Positions 23,725-32,581 of a DNA stretch of 45,744 nt are shown here, one piece after another (positions within the stretch are counted from its first letter, which is position 1; every line of letters begins with the position of its first letter). The notes beneath the pieces are model-generated. The model saw only the letters and a list, made by a program, of their open reading frames with translations. It was not told the DNA's origin and did not search any database. Location of the stretch: the NCBI GenBank assembly GCA_003557585.1, contig PWOE01000113.1, positions 1-45,744 on the forward strand, written 5' to 3'. The translations under genes and the position numbers were made by a program. Source of the DNA: Candidatus Nealsoniibacteriota bacterium. Its GTDB lineage: Bacteria; Patescibacteriota; Minisyncoccia; Minisyncoccales; CSSED10-335.

Positions 23725-25566
23725 CTACTCTAACTTCGCTTTAATTCTTCTAACTCCAGAAGAGGAAGCCTCCTCTTTAATTATTTTGAAATTACCTAAC
23801 TCTGAAGTATTTGAGACATGTGGGCCATGACAGATCTCTTTTGAAAAAGAATCAATCGCATAGACTATTACTTTGTCTGGATATCTCTCTCCGAAAGATG
23901 CCAATGCTCCTGATTTCAGAGCTTCATTCAAATCCATCTCTCGGCGAATGATAGGCAAACCTTCTCTTATTTTTCTGTTCACAATCTCTTCCACTTTATT
24001 TATCTCTTCCTCAGTCATCTTCCTGTCAAAAGAGAAATCAAATCTCAATCTTTCTGGATTTATATTGCTCCCTTTCTGAAAAACTTGATCTCCTAACACA
24101 TCCCTTAATGCTTTTAATAAAAGATGAGTGGCAGTGTGTAACTTCTTTGTCTTTTCACTTGAATCGACTAATCCTCCTTTAAAAACTCCAGCTGAAGCAG
24201 TTCTTGAAAGCCTTTTATGTTTTTCATTCTCTTCAATAAATCCTTTTTTATCAAGATTCTGTCCTCTTTCTTGAGCTAATTCCTGAATCATCTCAATCGG
24301 AAAGCCGTAGCTCTGATGTAAAAAGGCTGCATCTTTGGCGCTTATCTCTCTTTTGTCTCTTAATTTATTAAATTCTTTAATGCCACGCTCCAATGTTTTG
24401 TTAAATATCTTTCCTTCTTTCTCTAGCTCCTCTTTAATAAATTCTTTATTCTTTTCAAGCTCAGGGTAGTTGTCTTTATATATTTCAATCACCTTGCTTG
24501 CCACGCGACTCATCCAATTGTCGGAATCAATTCCAATCTCTCTTGCATATCTAATTGCCCTCCTCACTAGCCTTCTAACAAAATATCCCTGATGTTTGTT
24601 TGAAGGAACAACTCCTTTTTCATCTCCGACGATAAAAGTTGCTGCTTTTATATGGTCAGCAATAACTTCAAAGCTTTTTATATCATCCCTGTATCTCTTG
24701 TTTGACATCTCTTCTATCTCTGAAATGATGAGTTTGAAAAGATCTGTCTCAAAAACACTTTCAAGGTTTTCCTTTGCCATGGCTATTCTCTCTAAGCCAC
24801 CTCCAAAATCAACATTCTTATTTTTTATCTCATGCCATCCATCTTCGCTTTTCTGGTACTGCATAAAAACTGAATTGCCAATTTCGATGAATCTGCCGCA
24901 ATCACAATTAAGATGACAGAACTCTCCAAAAGACGGATCGTGCTTCTTATCTGTTTCGTAAAATGTTTCTGAGTCAGGACCACCAAGCTCTCCAATGGCG
25001 TCTCCTCTTTGCCACCAATTCTTATCTTTATAAGCAAATATCTTCTCTTTTGAAAAATCAATTTTAACTCCCGGACCATCTTCGCCCTTTCCTGAAGTCT
25101 CCGGCCCCTCCAGAGCATCGATGCCATATTTCCTGTATATCTTTTTTAGAATCGATATCGACTCATTATCTTTAGAGATAGATTCGTCACCCAGGTAAAC
25201 AGTTTGGTATATTCTTTCGGGATCTATCTTGATAACTTCAAAAAGAAATTCGAACCACCAAGAAAGTTGCTCCTCTTTAAAATAGTCACCTAAAGACCAA
25301 TTGCCAAGCATTTCAAAAAAAGTGGTATGACGTTTGTTGCCTATCTCTTCAATATCGTCACTTCTGAAAGATCTTTGAAAATTAACTAATCTCTTGCCTT
25401 TGGGATGCTTCTCCCCCAAGAGAAAAGGGACCAAAGGAAACATGCCCGAATTAACAAAGAGAAGAGTCGGGTCATTTTCCGGTATCAACGACACGGAAGG
25501 AACGAGATGATGTCCCTTCTCTTTATAAAAAGAGATAAATTTTTCTCTAATTTCAGAAGAATCCAT
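23725..25566 (-). CDS. alaS: Alanyl-tRNA synthetase, short form
   Basis: AlaRS charges tRNA-Ala and clears mischarged Ser or Gly. The 613-residue protein has the class II core at the start (EIREKFISFYKEKGHHLVPS, FVNSGMFPLVPFLLGE, RHTTFFEMLGNWSLGDYF) and the editing domain with zinc-type HTATH near residue 470 and CHGPH at 579-583, where most AlaRS have CGGTH. It ends right after the editing domain (SSSGVRRIKAKLE), so the C-Ala dimerisation domain of the 876-residue E. coli enzyme is missing. Similar short AlaRS are usual in CPR genomes. It lies two bases after tpiA. Confidence 0.95.
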   Translation of the reverse strand: MDSSEIREKFISFYKEKGHHLVPSVSLIPENDPTLLFVNSGMFPLVPFLLGEKHPKGKRLVNFQRSFRSDDIEEIGNKRHTTFFEMLGNWSLGDYFKEEQLSWWFEFLFEVIKIDPERIYQTVYLGDESISKDNESISILKKIYRKYGIDALEGPETSGKGEDGPGVKIDFSKEKIFAYKDKNWWQRGDAIGELGGPDSETFYETDKKHDPSFGEFCHLNCDCGRFIEIGNSVFMQYQKSEDGWHEIKNKNVDFGGGLERIAMAKENLESVFETDLFKLIISEIEEMSNKRYRDDIKSFEVIADHIKAATFIVGDEKGVVPSNKHQGYFVRRLVRRAIRYAREIGIDSDNWMSRVASKVIEIYKDNYPELEKNKEFIKEELEKEGKIFNKTLERGIKEFNKLRDKREISAKDAAFLHQSYGFPIEMIQELAQERGQNLDKKGFIEENEKHKRLSRTASAGVFKGGLVDSSEKTKKLHTATHLLLKALRDVLGDQVFQKGSNINPERLRFDFSFDRKMTEEEINKVEEIVNRKIREGLPIIRREMDLNEALKSGALASFGERYPDKVIVYAIDSFSKEICHGPHVSNTSELGNFKIIKEEASSSGVRRIKAKLE

Positions 25567-25568
25567 AT

Positions 25569-26261
25569 CTAATTTAAAGCTTTCTCAATTATCTTTTTAA
25601 ATTCTTGATGGTCAAGAGAAGCCGAACCAACCAGCAATCCATCGAAAAGAGACTTTTCAAGATAATCCGAGCAGTTCTCTGAATTAACACTACCGCCATA
25701 TAGTATTTTCGAGAACCTGCCCTTAAAAGAATCGCTAATGAAGCTCCTCATCTCTTTCGCTAATTCCCAATCGCAACTATCACCAGAACCTATCGCCCAA
25801 ACTGGCTCATAGGCGATGATGACCTCTGTTGATTTTGGAATAATTGAAAGCTGTTCTGCCACAATTTTTTCTGCTTCTTTTTTATCTCTCTCCTCTCTTG
25901 TTTCTCCAATACATAAAATCGGTGTAATCCCCTCTTCAATAAGAGCTTTCATCTTTTTTTCGATAATTGAATTGTCTTCTTTTAGATTCCTTCTTCTCTC
26001 TGAGTGACCGATTATAACATATTTGCAACCGATATTTTTCAACATCAACGCTGATGTTTCTCCAGTGAAAGATCCTTTTCTTTCCCAGAATACATCCTGA
26101 GCACCAATCGTCGCTTTTTTAATCTCTTTTTTAACCTCGTTCAAAAAGATTACCGGTGGACAAAGAATGACCCCTCCTTGATCTGAAAAAAAAGCAATCT
26201 CTCTTGCCTTAGAGACATCTTCCGGATTCATCTTCCAATTAGCAACAATTAATTTTTCCAT
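25569..26261 (-). CDS. tpiA: Triosephosphate isomerase
   Basis: TIM interconverts dihydroxyacetone phosphate and glyceraldehyde-3-phosphate. The 230-residue protein keeps the active-site lysine in NWKMN near the start, the catalytic histidine in IGHSERR near residue 85 and the catalytic glutamate in YEPVWAIGSG near residue 155, plus the phosphate loop ILYGGSVN. It is a little shorter than the 250-residue norm. It links upper and lower glycolysis with DeoC, encoded far upstream in the window, and sits in a sugar-related pair with galT. Confidence 0.96.
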   Translation of the reverse strand: MEKLIVANWKMNPEDVSKAREIAFFSDQGGVILCPPVIFLNEVKKEIKKATIGAQDVFWERKGSFTGETSALMLKNIGCKYVIIGHSERRRNLKEDNSIIEKKMKALIEEGITPILCIGETREERDKKEAEKIVAEQLSIIPKSTEVIIAYEPVWAIGSGDSCDWELAKEMRSFISDSFKGRFSKILYGGSVNSENCSDYLEKSLFDGLLVGSASLDHQEFKKIIEKALN

Positions 26262-26265
26262 TGAA

Positions 26266-27279
26266 TTATCTTTGTTTTCTTAGAAATTCCGCTGCCTTTT
26301 CTGGCTCGATAGTTGAAATCTCGATTCCAAAGCCGAGTTCAAAGCCAGCCCAGACAGAGGTTTTTGGCATGATTGTCCAGTGCCAATGATAGTATGAGTG
26401 ATCTTTACCATCTCTTGGAGCAGAGTGAAGGTAAAAGTTGTACGATGGATCTCCCAAAGCTTTATCTAGCTTTCTTAAGACATCTTTAAAAGCTTTAGCT
26501 AAATCTTCCTTCTCTCCTTCTTTAATATCCTGAAAGAAAGAAAGATGTCTTTTGGGAGATATGATTACCTGAAAGGCTGACTTTGAAGCAAATGGGCAGA
26601 GAGCGACAAAGTTTTTGTTTTGGTAAACTATCCTTTTCTTTTTTTTAATCTCCCACTTATTCATCTTGCAATAGACACAATCTTTTTTCTTGGCATATCT
26701 CTTTGCTCTATCAAGGGCATCTTCTAGGTCAGAGTCTATTAAAGGCAAACCAATTATCTGAGAGTGAGGATGATATATTGTAGCACCAGCCTCTACTCCA
26801 TGATTATGAAAGATGGCAACATATTTTATAAGCTTCTCTTTGATTAAACTCTGATATCTGTCTTGGTAGATATCAATCACCTCTTTGATGTGACTCACTG
26901 GCAATCTTGCTAACGATTTGTGGTGGTCTTTAGTGATAACGACCTCGTGAGAACCTATAGCATTCATTCTTTCAAAGAGACTGTTCTCTTTTCTTCTATT
27001 TAGCTTTCCATCTTTAATAAAGGCTGGGTACTTGTTAGGAATAACAACGGTTGTCCATTGCTTTGAGTCTAATTCTTTCTTTTCGCCATTGAAATAAAGA
27101 GCTAGCGGCCTCGCCTGATCTTTTATGTCGCAGAAAGGACAATCTTTTTTAGGCGTTGCTGGTCTCTTTTTTTTAGCCTTGAATGTTGCCGGTCTTTTAC
27201 CTCTACCAGTGGCGATAACGACCCAGTTTTTACTGCTTACATCTAGCCTTAATTCTGAAGGAAACTTATCTTTTTTCAT
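26266..27279 (-). CDS. galT: Galactose-1-phosphate uridylyltransferase family protein
   Basis: The family moves UMP between UDP-glucose and hexose-1-phosphate through a histidine intermediate. The 337-residue protein has the active-site motif GATIYHPHSQIIGLP (HPH near residue 169), a second histidine motif HWHWTIMPKTS near the end and zinc-type CPFC and CVYC pairs near residues 47 and 199. The substrate could be another sugar phosphate or ADP-sugar. It overlaps the glycosyltransferase gene by 14 bases, so both may serve the same glycan pathway. Confidence 0.88.
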   Translation of the reverse strand: MKKDKFPSELRLDVSSKNWVVIATGRGKRPATFKAKKKRPATPKKDCPFCDIKDQARPLALYFNGEKKELDSKQWTTVVIPNKYPAFIKDGKLNRRKENSLFERMNAIGSHEVVITKDHHKSLARLPVSHIKEVIDIYQDRYQSLIKEKLIKYVAIFHNHGVEAGATIYHPHSQIIGLPLIDSDLEDALDRAKRYAKKKDCVYCKMNKWEIKKKKRIVYQNKNFVALCPFASKSAFQVIISPKRHLSFFQDIKEGEKEDLAKAFKDVLRKLDKALGDPSYNFYLHSAPRDGKDHSYYHWHWTIMPKTSVWAGFELGFGIEISTIEPEKAAEFLRKQR

Positions 27280-28012
27280 CGTAAAGTCCTTTTAAATGAT
27301 TCCATCTTATCTCAAATAGCTCCTTGAATACTTGAAAGTATCCCTTTATTCCAACTTTACTCTCTGCATCATTTATCCAATGAACCGGAATGATACCTAT
27401 CTTTTTCTTATATCCTCTCTTTTTGGCTAGAAATAGAATTTCAATATCAAAACCCCATCTTTCTATTCTCAGCTTGGGAAATATTTCTTGAACAATTTCA
27501 TCGGTGAATACCTTGAAGCCGCACTGAGTGTCCCATATCCCAGATATAGCAAAGACTTGTATAATTAAGTTACCGATATTACCTAAAATTCTTTTAATAA
27601 GTGGTTGAGGAATCGCCTGCTTGGCTCCCTTGGCATCTTTTGGATCTCGGCTTCCTATAACAATTTTATAGCCTTCATCGAAGAGAGGCCATGCCTTTTC
27701 TATATGATCTATTGATGTTGAATTATCAGCATCCATAAATAGTCTATATTTCCCCTGAGCTATAAGCATTCCTTGCTTAACCACTCCTCCCTTGCCCTTG
27801 TTCTTTACATTGTCAATCAACTTTAAATGAGGAATCTTCTTTTCAAAACTTGTAACTAAATCTGCTGTCTTGTCTTTTGAGCCATCATTTACAACCAATA
27901 TCTCATAGCTGTACTCTTGGTTCTTCAAATAGCCATTTAAAGATTCCAACGTTTTAGAAATTCTTTTTTCTTCGTTATAGGCTGGGATAACAATAGATAG
28001 ATCTTTTGACAT
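27266..28012 (-). CDS. Family 2 glycosyltransferase (Alg5/DPM1-like)
   Basis: The 248-residue protein has the GT2 opening LSIVIPAYNEEKRISKTLES, a DxD-type metal site in LFMDADNSTS near residue 95 and KVFTDEIVQ, with WDTQCGFK in the acceptor region. The pattern is that of polyprenyl-phosphate glucosyl- or mannosyltransferases (Alg5/DPM1), which load a sugar on a lipid carrier at the membrane. No membrane helix pair is evident at the C-terminus, so it may act peripherally. The exact sugar is unknown. It follows map after a 49-base gap. Confidence 0.88.
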   Translation of the reverse strand: MSKDLSIVIPAYNEEKRISKTLESLNGYLKNQEYSYEILVVNDGSKDKTADLVTSFEKKIPHLKLIDNVKNKGKGGVVKQGMLIAQGKYRLFMDADNSTSIDHIEKAWPLFDEGYKIVIGSRDPKDAKGAKQAIPQPLIKRILGNIGNLIIQVFAISGIWDTQCGFKVFTDEIVQEIFPKLRIERWGFDIEILFLAKKRGYKKKIGIIPVHWINDAESKVGIKGYFQVFKELFEIRWNHLKGLYDEKR

Positions 28013-28061
28013 AATTTATATATTTAACCTCATTAATAATATATCATAGCGAAGCATAAAT

Positions 28062-28808
28062 TTAAAACGTTGCTGTTAAAATCTCTGTTCCAGAGCTTGT
28101 AATAGCTACTGTGTGTTCAAACTGAGCTGATAATGATCCGTCCGCTGTCTTATATGTAAAACCGTCCTCTGACTTCTTTGCTTCCGCTGAACCATTGCCT
28201 ATTATCGGTTCAATGCAGAAGACCATTCCTTCTCTTATCTTTGGCCCAGACTTCTTTTTACCAAAGTTTAATATTTGAGGATCTTCATGAACCTCTTTAC
28301 CTATGCCATGACCGCAAAAGTTCTTGATTACAGTGAATCCTTGAGACTCGGTATGTCTTTGAATTGCTTCACTGATATCTCCAAAAGTTTTACCTGCTTG
28401 AGCTTTCTTGATGCCTCTCTTGAGAGCCTTCTTGGCAGCTCTTATGAGTCTTGCTCTCTCTAAATCTATCTTACCTACACCAAGAGTCACTGCCATGTCT
28501 GTATGATATCCATTATACAAGAGACCTATATCTAAAGATATCATCTCTCCTTCTCTTAAAACTCTGTTTGATGGTAGTCCATGAACAATCTCATCATCTA
28601 TAGAAGTGCAAAGAGATGCCGGGAATCCTTGGTATCCTTTGAAAGATGGTTTACCAAATTTAAAAAGCAGACTCTCAGCAAGTCTGTTTAAATCATTGGT
28701 AGTTATTCCTGGAGAGACTTTTTCTTGTAGCTGAGATATTATCTCCGACAAGATTTTCCCACCCTCTTTCATTGTCTCAATCTCTTTGGGTGATTTAAGA
28801 TGTATCAT
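28062..28808 (-). CDS. map: Methionine aminopeptidase, type I
   Basis: The enzyme removes the initiator Met from nascent proteins. The 248-residue type I protein has all five metal ligands: the two aspartates in SLDIGLLYNGYHTDMAV, His in GHGIGKEVHEDP, Glu in FCIEPIIG and Glu in QFEHTVAI. It lies in the standard secY-adk-map order, overlapping adk's stop codon by one base. Confidence 0.97.
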   Translation of the reverse strand: MIHLKSPKEIETMKEGGKILSEIISQLQEKVSPGITTNDLNRLAESLLFKFGKPSFKGYQGFPASLCTSIDDEIVHGLPSNRVLREGEMISLDIGLLYNGYHTDMAVTLGVGKIDLERARLIRAAKKALKRGIKKAQAGKTFGDISEAIQRHTESQGFTVIKNFCGHGIGKEVHEDPQILNFGKKKSGPKIREGMVFCIEPIIGNGSAEAKKSEDGFTYKTADGSLSAQFEHTVAITSSGTEILTATF

Positions 28809-29473
28809 TATTTTTTTAACTTCTTGAGAATATCTTTAAAGACATCGTCTATCGATTGATTGCCATCTATTTCAAAGAAATTCTTCTTTTTTTGATAAAA
28901 TCTTACTGTTGGCATAACTTCTCTCTTGTACCATCCCCACCTTAAATTGATTGCTTCAACAGTGTCGTCTTTTCTTGCTACCAAAACTCCTCCACACTTA
29001 GAACATTCTGAAAGACTTTCTTTAACTAAAGATCCTTCTCCGCAACTTTTGCAAATTCTTCTTTTGGCGAGCCTCTCTATCGCTTCTTTTTTAGAAATCT
29101 TAATGAAAAATATTTTAGTCTCTTTATACCAGCTGTACCAATTAAGTGCCTCCTCCATCATCTTTGCTTCAAAAATTGTTCGTGGGCTACCATCAACAAC
29201 CAATCCCTTGAATATTCCTTTTCTTTTAATCTTCTCAAACTCTTCCATCCAGATCTTAAAAACAACAGGCGTAGGAACTCTTTCGCCGCGATGTATAACA
29301 TCTCCTATCTTCTTGCCAGTATAATCATTTTTACTAGCCCGAGCCCTCAATAGCTTGCCGCTACCGATATAATCTAAGTCAAACTTTTCTTGAATCATTC
29401 TCGCTTGAGTTCCTTTTCCTGACCCAGGTGGACCAAGCAAAATAACAACAAAATTTTTTTTAGAAGGTTTCAT
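28808..29473 (-). CDS. adk: Adenylate kinase, zinc-lid form
   Basis: Adenylate kinase balances ATP, ADP and AMP. The 221-residue protein has the P-loop GPPGSGKGTQ at about 14-23, the AMP site motif DGSPRT, where DGFPRT is usual, and a four-cysteine zinc lid (CKSC and CSKC near residues 138-160). The AMP-binding segment reads SGKLLRARAS rather than the usual TGDLLR, a visible departure. It overlaps the secY end by 14 bases and the map start by one base. GGGAG sits just before the ATG but too close for a good Shine-Dalgarno site. Confidence 0.94.
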   Translation of the reverse strand: MKPSKKNFVVILLGPPGSGKGTQARMIQEKFDLDYIGSGKLLRARASKNDYTGKKIGDVIHRGERVPTPVVFKIWMEEFEKIKRKGIFKGLVVDGSPRTIFEAKMMEEALNWYSWYKETKIFFIKISKKEAIERLAKRRICKSCGEGSLVKESLSECSKCGGVLVARKDDTVEAINLRWGWYKREVMPTVRFYQKKKNFFEIDGNQSIDDVFKDILKKLKK

Positions 29474-30758
29474 ACTCCCTCATTTGAAGTTGAGAATTTA
29501 TCTGCTTTATTGTTTCTAAAACAACACTGACAATAATTAAGACAGAGGCTCCTCCAATCAAAAATTGAAAATCTTCTATCTGAATTTGGGTTATCACTTC
29601 AATTAGCCATCTTATAATCCAAGGCATTATAGCGACAATTCCCAGAAAGAGACCTCCCAAAAACAAGGTTCTGTTTAATATATGCCCCAAGAACTTAGCT
29701 GTTGGCTCGCCCGGCCTAATCCCCGGGACAAAACCACCCATCTTTTTAAGGTTGTCTGCCACATTCTTGGGGTCAAATGTAATTGCAGTATAAAAATAAG
29801 TAAAGGCAAAGACCAAAATGAATGTTAAAGCTCCGAAAACCAGTAAACTATCGAGGGTATTGGCTATAAAACCGGCAACACTACCTAAGAAGCCACCAAT
29901 TCTAGACATAAATTGAGCTAATATCGATGGCAAAGAGACGAGAGAAAATGCAAAGATTATCGGAATAACTCCAGCTGGATTGAGGTTTAATGGAAGATAT
30001 GTAGAGGATCCGCCATAAAGCTTCATGCCTCTTACTCTTTTAGCATATGAAATTGGAATATTCCTTCTAGCTTCAGTGAAAAGAATCACTCCGAAGATAA
30101 TTGAGGCTGCCATCAGAAAAAGAAGAACATATGCTTGTATGGCACCTGGATAATCTCTGATGCTAGCAATCATATTGAAGGTATTAATGGGAAAGTCAGC
30201 GATAATTCCAGCAAAAATTAAGAGAGATACTCCATTACCTATTCCTTTTTCTGTAATTAATTCACCTAACCACATCAAAAATACAGTTCCTGCAGTGATT
30301 GTAGCCAGAGCGTTAATTGTTGCCATTAAATCTAATGGCTCAATCACTCCTTGCCCTTGAAAAAGAGCCAGCATTCCATATCCCTGAAGAAGGGCAAAAG
30401 GAATTGTTAAAAGTCTGCCATACTGATTTATCTTTTGCCTGCCAGCATCTCCTTCTTCTTTTTGAAGTTGCTCTAGTGCAGGGAAAACCATAGTTAAAAG
30501 CTGCATAATAATGACAGCTGTGATGTATGGTCCAAGTCCAAGCATAACGATAGAAAATCTATCAAGTGCTCCACCGGTAAAGGCACTCGCAAATTGAAAG
30601 ATTCCGAAATCTTGAAAAAATGCCTGCATACCTTCGGTATTGATGCCCGGCATCGGAATGTTCGCCATTAATCGAAAAACTACAAAGACGCCTAAAACAA
30701 AGAGTATCTTGTTTCTTAGCTCTTTGATTTTAAATATTTGGATAAGCTTTTCTATCAT
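29460..30758 (-). CDS. secY: Preprotein translocase subunit SecY
   Basis: SecY is the channel of SecYEG. The 432-residue protein shows about ten membrane helices, the plug-region start NIPMPGINTEGM, the cytoplasmic loop with EARRNIPISYAKRVRG, and FVPGIRPGEPTAKFL near residue 340. The C-terminal tail QLQMREYETF is typical. It overlaps rplO by one base and adk by 14. secE is in another transcript (5769-5960); secG is not seen in this window. Confidence 0.97.
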   Translation of the reverse strand: MIEKLIQIFKIKELRNKILFVLGVFVVFRLMANIPMPGINTEGMQAFFQDFGIFQFASAFTGGALDRFSIVMLGLGPYITAVIIMQLLTMVFPALEQLQKEEGDAGRQKINQYGRLLTIPFALLQGYGMLALFQGQGVIEPLDLMATINALATITAGTVFLMWLGELITEKGIGNGVSLLIFAGIIADFPINTFNMIASIRDYPGAIQAYVLLFLMAASIIFGVILFTEARRNIPISYAKRVRGMKLYGGSSTYLPLNLNPAGVIPIIFAFSLVSLPSILAQFMSRIGGFLGSVAGFIANTLDSLLVFGALTFILVFAFTYFYTAITFDPKNVADNLKKMGGFVPGIRPGEPTAKFLGHILNRTLFLGGLFLGIVAIMPWIIRWLIEVITQIQIEDFQFLIGGASVLIIVSVVLETIKQINSQLQMREYETF

Positions 30759-31186
30759 TATAGCATAGAGCCTTTAGCTTTCTCTATCTTGTTCTTGGCT
30801 GCTTCGGAGAGAAGGCAATCTTTTATCTTTAATGATTTATTAATTTCTCCCTTGCCAAGTATCTTAACCTCTGGCTTTTTCCCTGAAGCTCTGCGAATCA
30901 TCTTTTTTTCAAGCAATGTCTCGGGAGAAACAACTTCATTTTCTTTGAAGTTGTCGTTTATATCTTTCAAGTTAACGATTGCAATTCCCTTGTCCTTGGA
31001 ATTGAAATTATAACCTCTAAGCTTATGATATTTCTTAATAATACCTCTAATTGGTGGTTCTAGCTTTCTTCCAGCTCTCGCTTTCTGTCCTTTAACTCCT
31101 CTGCCAGAATAGGTGCCTCTTTTGCCACCTCGACCAACAATCTTTTTTTTAGCTTTTTTAGATGATTTAACTTGATGAATCTGCAT
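30758..31186 (-). CDS. rplO: 50S ribosomal protein L15 (uL15)
   Basis: L15 has the glycine/arginine-rich N-terminal tail (GRGGKRGTYSGRGVKGQKAR) that threads into 23S rRNA, and a globular C-terminal half ending KNKIEKAKGSM. At 142 residues its length is normal. It starts six bases after rpsE, where most bacteria place rpmD (uL30) in between. Confidence 0.97.
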   Translation of the reverse strand: MQIHQVKSSKKAKKKIVGRGGKRGTYSGRGVKGQKARAGRKLEPPIRGIIKKYHKLRGYNFNSKDKGIAIVNLKDINDNFKENEVVSPETLLEKKMIRRASGKKPEVKILGKGEINKSLKIKDCLLSEAAKNKIEKAKGSML

Positions 31187-31192
31187 AATCTT

Positions 31193-31687
31193 TTATTTAG
31201 AATTATCTGATACGCTCTCCTCTGGAAGCTTTAATTTCTTTAAGGCCTCTATGGTCGCCTTGGCATTATTAAGCTTGTTATTTGTTCTGCTAACTATTTT
31301 AGCTGATATATTTTTGATTCCAGCTAAGTCGCATATAATTCTCACTGTTCCTCCGGCTACAAGACCTCGTCCCTTTTTCTGGGGCCTTAAAAGAACTTGA
31401 GCCGCACCATACTTGGCTTCAATTTGATGCGGAATAGTGTCATCAATTATAGGAACTTTAATTAATTCTTTTTTAGCGAGATTTGTTGCCTTGTTTATCG
31501 CCTCACTGACATCGCTTGACTTGGCGACTCTAACTCCAACTCTTCCTTTTCTGTCGCCAACGACAACAACGGCTTGGAAACGAAGCCTTCTCCCTCCAGC
31601 GGTCATCCTTTCAACCCTTGAAAGACCTAGAAGTTTTGAGTCAAATTCTTGGTCTTTTTTCTTTTTGAAATCTTTTTTCGCAATCAT
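31193..31687 (-). CDS. rpsE: 30S ribosomal protein S5 (uS5)
   Basis: S5 lies at the mRNA entry site. The 164-residue protein has the dsRBD-like half (RVERMTAGGRRLRFQAVVVV, GDRKGRVGVRVAKSSDVSEA) and the C-terminal half with AAQVLLRPQKKGRGLVAGG and RIICDLAGIKNISAK. Length and motifs are ordinary. It lies between rplR and rplO. Confidence 0.97.
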   Translation of the reverse strand: MIAKKDFKKKKDQEFDSKLLGLSRVERMTAGGRRLRFQAVVVVGDRKGRVGVRVAKSSDVSEAINKATNLAKKELIKVPIIDDTIPHQIEAKYGAAQVLLRPQKKGRGLVAGGTVRIICDLAGIKNISAKIVSRTNNKLNNAKATIEALKKLKLPEESVSDNSK

Positions 31688-31691
31688 AAAA

Positions 31692-32027
31692 TTAAAACTT
31701 TAATCCTTCTTTTTTAGCTCCTTCAGCCAAGGCTTTAACTCTGCCATGATAAAGATAACCTCCTCTATCAAAGACAACTTCTTTTATCTTTTTTTCAAGG
31801 GCTTTTTGAGCAATTAATTTGCCAACTTCGTTGGACAAAGATATATTATCTTTTTTCTTTGTCTTAATCTCTCGACTATCAGCAGAGACTATTGTTTTCC
31901 CCTCTGTGTCATCTATTATCTGAGCATAGATGCCTTTGGCAGATCTAAAGACCGAAAGTCTTGGCTTCCTTTTGTCACCTGAAATTTTGGCTCTTATTCT
32001 TTTGTGTCGTCTTTCCCTGTTTGACAT
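31692..32027 (-). CDS. rplR: 50S ribosomal protein L18 (uL18)
   Basis: L18 binds 5S rRNA. I start it at ATG 32027, five bases after the rplF stop, giving 111 residues beginning MSNRERRHKRIRAKISGDK. An earlier in-frame ATG would overlap rplF by about 60 bases and adds unrelated residues. The conserved end is DRGGYLYHGRVKALAEGA. Confidence 0.96.
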   Translation of the reverse strand: MSNRERRHKRIRAKISGDKRKPRLSVFRSAKGIYAQIIDDTEGKTIVSADSREIKTKKKDNISLSNEVGKLIAQKALEKKIKEVVFDRGGYLYHGRVKALAEGAKKEGLKF

Positions 32028-32031
32028 ATTT

Positions 32032-32577
32032 TTAAGCGTCAGATCCGGTTGCTTTCTTGCCAACCTTTCTTTTAACAATCTCGCCGACATATCTAATTCC
32101 CTTGCCCTTGTATGGTTCGGGTGGTCTTATCTTTCTTACCTTGGCAGCTGTCTGTGTCACTTTTTCCTTATCAATTCCAGAAAAAGTTATAATATTCTTT
32201 TCTATCGAAAAAGTTACCCCTTCTGGTTGATCAACTTTAACCGGATGAGAGAATCCTAAGCTTAAAATAAGAGTCTCTCCTTCCATAACTGCCTTGTAAC
32301 CAACTCCTTCAATCTGAATCTTCTTTTCAAATCCCTCTGAAACTCCTGAAACCATGTTATTAATAAGGGCTCTGGTTAATCCCCAATATGCTTTGCTTTT
32401 CTTGGTCTCTTTGCAAGGGGAAACTGTAATCTCGTCATCCTTTATTTCAACATCGATCTCTGGTCTAATCTCTCTTTTCAGCTCACCCTTAGGACCTTTA
32501 ATTGAAACAATCCTGTTTTGCATCTCTGCAGTTACTCCTTGAGGCATTTGTATCGGTTTTTTCCCTATTCTAGACAT
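32032..32577 (-). CDS. rplF: 50S ribosomal protein L6 (uL6)
   Basis: L6 sits near the GTPase centre. Started at ATG 32577, right after the rpsH stop, the protein has 181 residues and the normal opening MSRIGKKPIQMPQGV. An upstream in-frame ATG would overlap rpsH. Key motifs are KGPKGEL and the end PPEPYKGKGIRYVGE, both classic L6. Confidence 0.96.
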   Translation of the reverse strand: MSRIGKKPIQMPQGVTAEMQNRIVSIKGPKGELKREIRPEIDVEIKDDEITVSPCKETKKSKAYWGLTRALINNMVSGVSEGFEKKIQIEGVGYKAVMEGETLILSLGFSHPVKVDQPEGVTFSIEKNIITFSGIDKEKVTQTAAKVRKIRPPEPYKGKGIRYVGEIVKRKVGKKATGSDA

Positions 32578-32581
32578 ATTT

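Noticed and set aside
24825..25127. Minus-strand 100-residue frame inside alaS
   Set aside because: Out-of-frame overlap with a clear AlaRS catalytic core.
28013..28061. Promoter before the glycosyltransferase gene
   Set aside because: The gap has several TATA-like strings, but none is paired with an acceptable -35 at 15-18 bases.
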